A DNA stretch of 64,000 bases from Pseudomonas mandelii (GTDB lineage Bacteria; Pseudomonadota; Gammaproteobacteria; Pseudomonadales; Pseudomonadaceae), in contig NZ_JAMYDU010000004.1 in NCBI RefSeq assembly GCF_024138395.1, positions 310,001-374,000 on the forward strand. Reading direction: 5' to 3'. Shown piece after piece: positions 62,858 to 64,000 of this stretch (its first letter is position 1; each line of letters opens with the position of its first letter). The notes beneath the pieces are model-generated. The model saw only the letters and a list, made by a program, of their open reading frames with translations, was not told the origin of the DNA and ran no database searches. Position numbers and translations under genes: made by a program.

Positions 62858-64000
62858 TTACCTGTCTTCTTCTATATCCAGCAACAAATTCTCCAGCGCC
62901 TCGCGGTACTCGCCCGGCTCTTTCCACATCCCACGTTGCTGCGCCTCGAGCATGCGCTCGGTCATGTCGCGCAGGGCATGGGGATTGTGTTCGCGGACAA
63001 ACTCCCGGGTTGCCGGATCGAGCAAATAGGCGTCCGCCAGCAACGCATACTGGTGGTCGTCGATCAACTGCGTGGTGGCGTCGAAGGCAAACAGGTTATC
63101 GACCGTCGCCGCCAGTTCGAACGCGCCTTTATAGCCGTGACGCTTGACCCCGTCGATCCATTTCGGATTGGCCGCCCGGGAGCGGATCACCCGGTTAAGT
63201 TCTTCCTTCAAGGTGCGAATCTTCGGCAAGTCCGGCTGACTGTGGTCGCCGTGATAACTGGCCGCCGCTTCACCGCTGAGGCTTTCGACGGCCGCCAGCA
63301 TGCCACCCTGGAACTGGTAATAGTCGTTGGAATCGAGCAAGTCGTGTTCACGGTTGTCCTGGTTTTGCAGCACTGCCTGCACCTGGCTCAGACGCTGGGC
63401 GAACTGTTCGCGGGCGGCGGTGCCTTCATCGGAGCCGCCGTATGCGTAGCCGCCCCAGTTCAGGTAAACCTCGGCCAGGTCTTCGCGGCTTTGCCACAGG
63501 CGACCGTCGATCGCGCCCTGCACACCCGCTCCGTAAGCACCCGGTTTGGCCCCGAAAATGCGCCAGCCGGCCTGCCGCCGCGCCGCGTCTTCATCCAGAC
63601 CGGATTCCAGCAGCGCTTGCCGCTCAGCACGGACCTTGGCCGCCAACGGGTTGAGATCATCCGGTTCATCCAGCGCTACGACCGCTTGCACGGCGGCATC
63701 GAACAGCCGGATCAAATTGGCAAAGGCATCGCGGAAAAATCCAGAGACGCGCAGGGTCACATCCACCCGTGGCCGGTCCAGCAAACTCAACGGCAGAATT
63801 TCGAAGTCATCGACCCGCTGGCTACCGGTCGCCCATACCGGACGCACGCCCATCAGCGCCATGGCCTGGGCGATGTCGTCGCCGCCGGTGCGCATGGTCG
63901 CGGTGCCCCAGACCGACAGACCGAGCTGACGCAGGTGATCGCCGTGGTCCTGCAAGTGCCGCTCAAGAATCAGGTTCGCGGATTGGAAGCCGATGCGCCA
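62858..64000 (-). CDS. cobN: Cobaltochelatase subunit CobN, C-terminal part (runs off the window)
   Basis: The last 380 residues of a protein normally about 1,250 long; the frame is open to the right edge (WRIGFQSANLILERHLQDHG at the edge), so the start lies outside. Landmarks: WGTATMRTGGDDIAQAMALM, RVDVTLRVSGFFRDAFANLI, FGAKPGAYGAGVQGAIDGRL, WGGYAYGG and NPHALRDMTERMLEAQQRGM. CobN binds the corrin and catalyses cobalt insertion. A cobalamin riboswitch may lie upstream, beyond the window. First of the order cobN - ChlI - VWA. Confidence 0.95.
   Translation of the reverse strand, partial: WRIGFQSANLILERHLQDHGDHLRQLGLSVWGTATMRTGGDDIAQAMALMGVRPVWATGSQRVDDFEILPLSLLDRPRVDVTLRVSGFFRDAFANLIRLFDAAVQAVVALDEPDDLNPLAAKVRAERQALLESGLDEDAARRQAGWRIFGAKPGAYGAGVQGAIDGRLWQSREDLAEVYLNWGGYAYGGSDEGTAAREQFAQRLSQVQAVLQNQDNREHDLLDSNDYYQFQGGMLAAVESLSGEAAASYHGDHSQPDLPKIRTLKEELNRVIRSRAANPKWIDGVKRHGYKGAFELAATVDNLFAFDATTQLIDDHQYALLADAYLLDPATREFVREHNPHALRDMTERMLEAQQRGMWKEPGEYREALENLLLDIEEDR

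Overview
The window reads as chromosome of a Pseudomonas, most likely of the fluorescens complex. The basis is the gacA-uvrC-pgsA-tRNA-Gly block, the yejABEF, 3-hydroxybutyrate and cobN neighbourhoods, high-GC codon use, and many REP/REPIN palindromes of the type common in that complex. The species call is inference.

It has two halves. Positions 1 to about 27,645 are an old, decaying genomic island. Its right edge is the 3' end of a tRNA-Gly(GCC) gene (27,645-27,720), followed at once by a P4/IntB13-type tyrosine integrase (25,574-27,409). At the far left are ICE conjugation genes: a PFL_4695-family protein and a wrecked traD. This fits an ICEclc-like element using the tRNA-Gly site. In between lie a leucine-type regulator/exporter pair, a broken PAS-LuxR gene, an AT-rich aldehyde dehydrogenase/LysR/AraC block, a marR-FUSC-DUF1656-HlyD aromatic-acid efflux operon, a truncated AraC gene, an XdhC/monooxygenase/Old Yellow Enzyme group, then a scrap-yard (YkgJ, IS66, DUF2726 and PAS fragments, a frameshifted IS110). 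Small cargo genes follow, including an SRAP-family protein that has lost its catalytic Asn and an unknown low-GC gene lodged between adenine-methylase remnants. Two similar 'element end' modules (about 12,990-13,045 and 25,141-25,266) suggest the island is a composite of several integrations.

Positions 27,645-64,000 are ordinary core chromosome: gacA-uvrC-pgsA; a GNAT gene next to a decayed nitrilase; an attenuator-controlled DAHP synthase with two aromatic-rich leader peptides; an Ig-repeat protein; a lipase; a parvulin; the yejABEF oligopeptide ABC transporter; a sigma-54 activator with its GntP permease, 3-hydroxybutyrate dehydrogenase and acetoacetyl-CoA synthetase (ketone-body use); a PilU-like ATPase; a hybrid histidine kinase; a second parvulin; a KDG kinase/amino-acid deaminase/RidA cluster; a RelBE pair beside an ABC-ATPase remnant; a thioredoxin-like protein; a MerR regulator divergent from an Old Yellow Enzyme; a phospholipase D-like protein; and the aerobic cobaltochelatase genes (VWA, ChlI-like, and cobN running off the right edge).

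The observation I would follow first is the tandem leader-peptide/attenuator region upstream of the DAHP synthase (32,184-32,718). In the island, the most interesting items are the unknown 198-residue protein at 23,560-24,156, the SRAP variant and the shared element-end modules.
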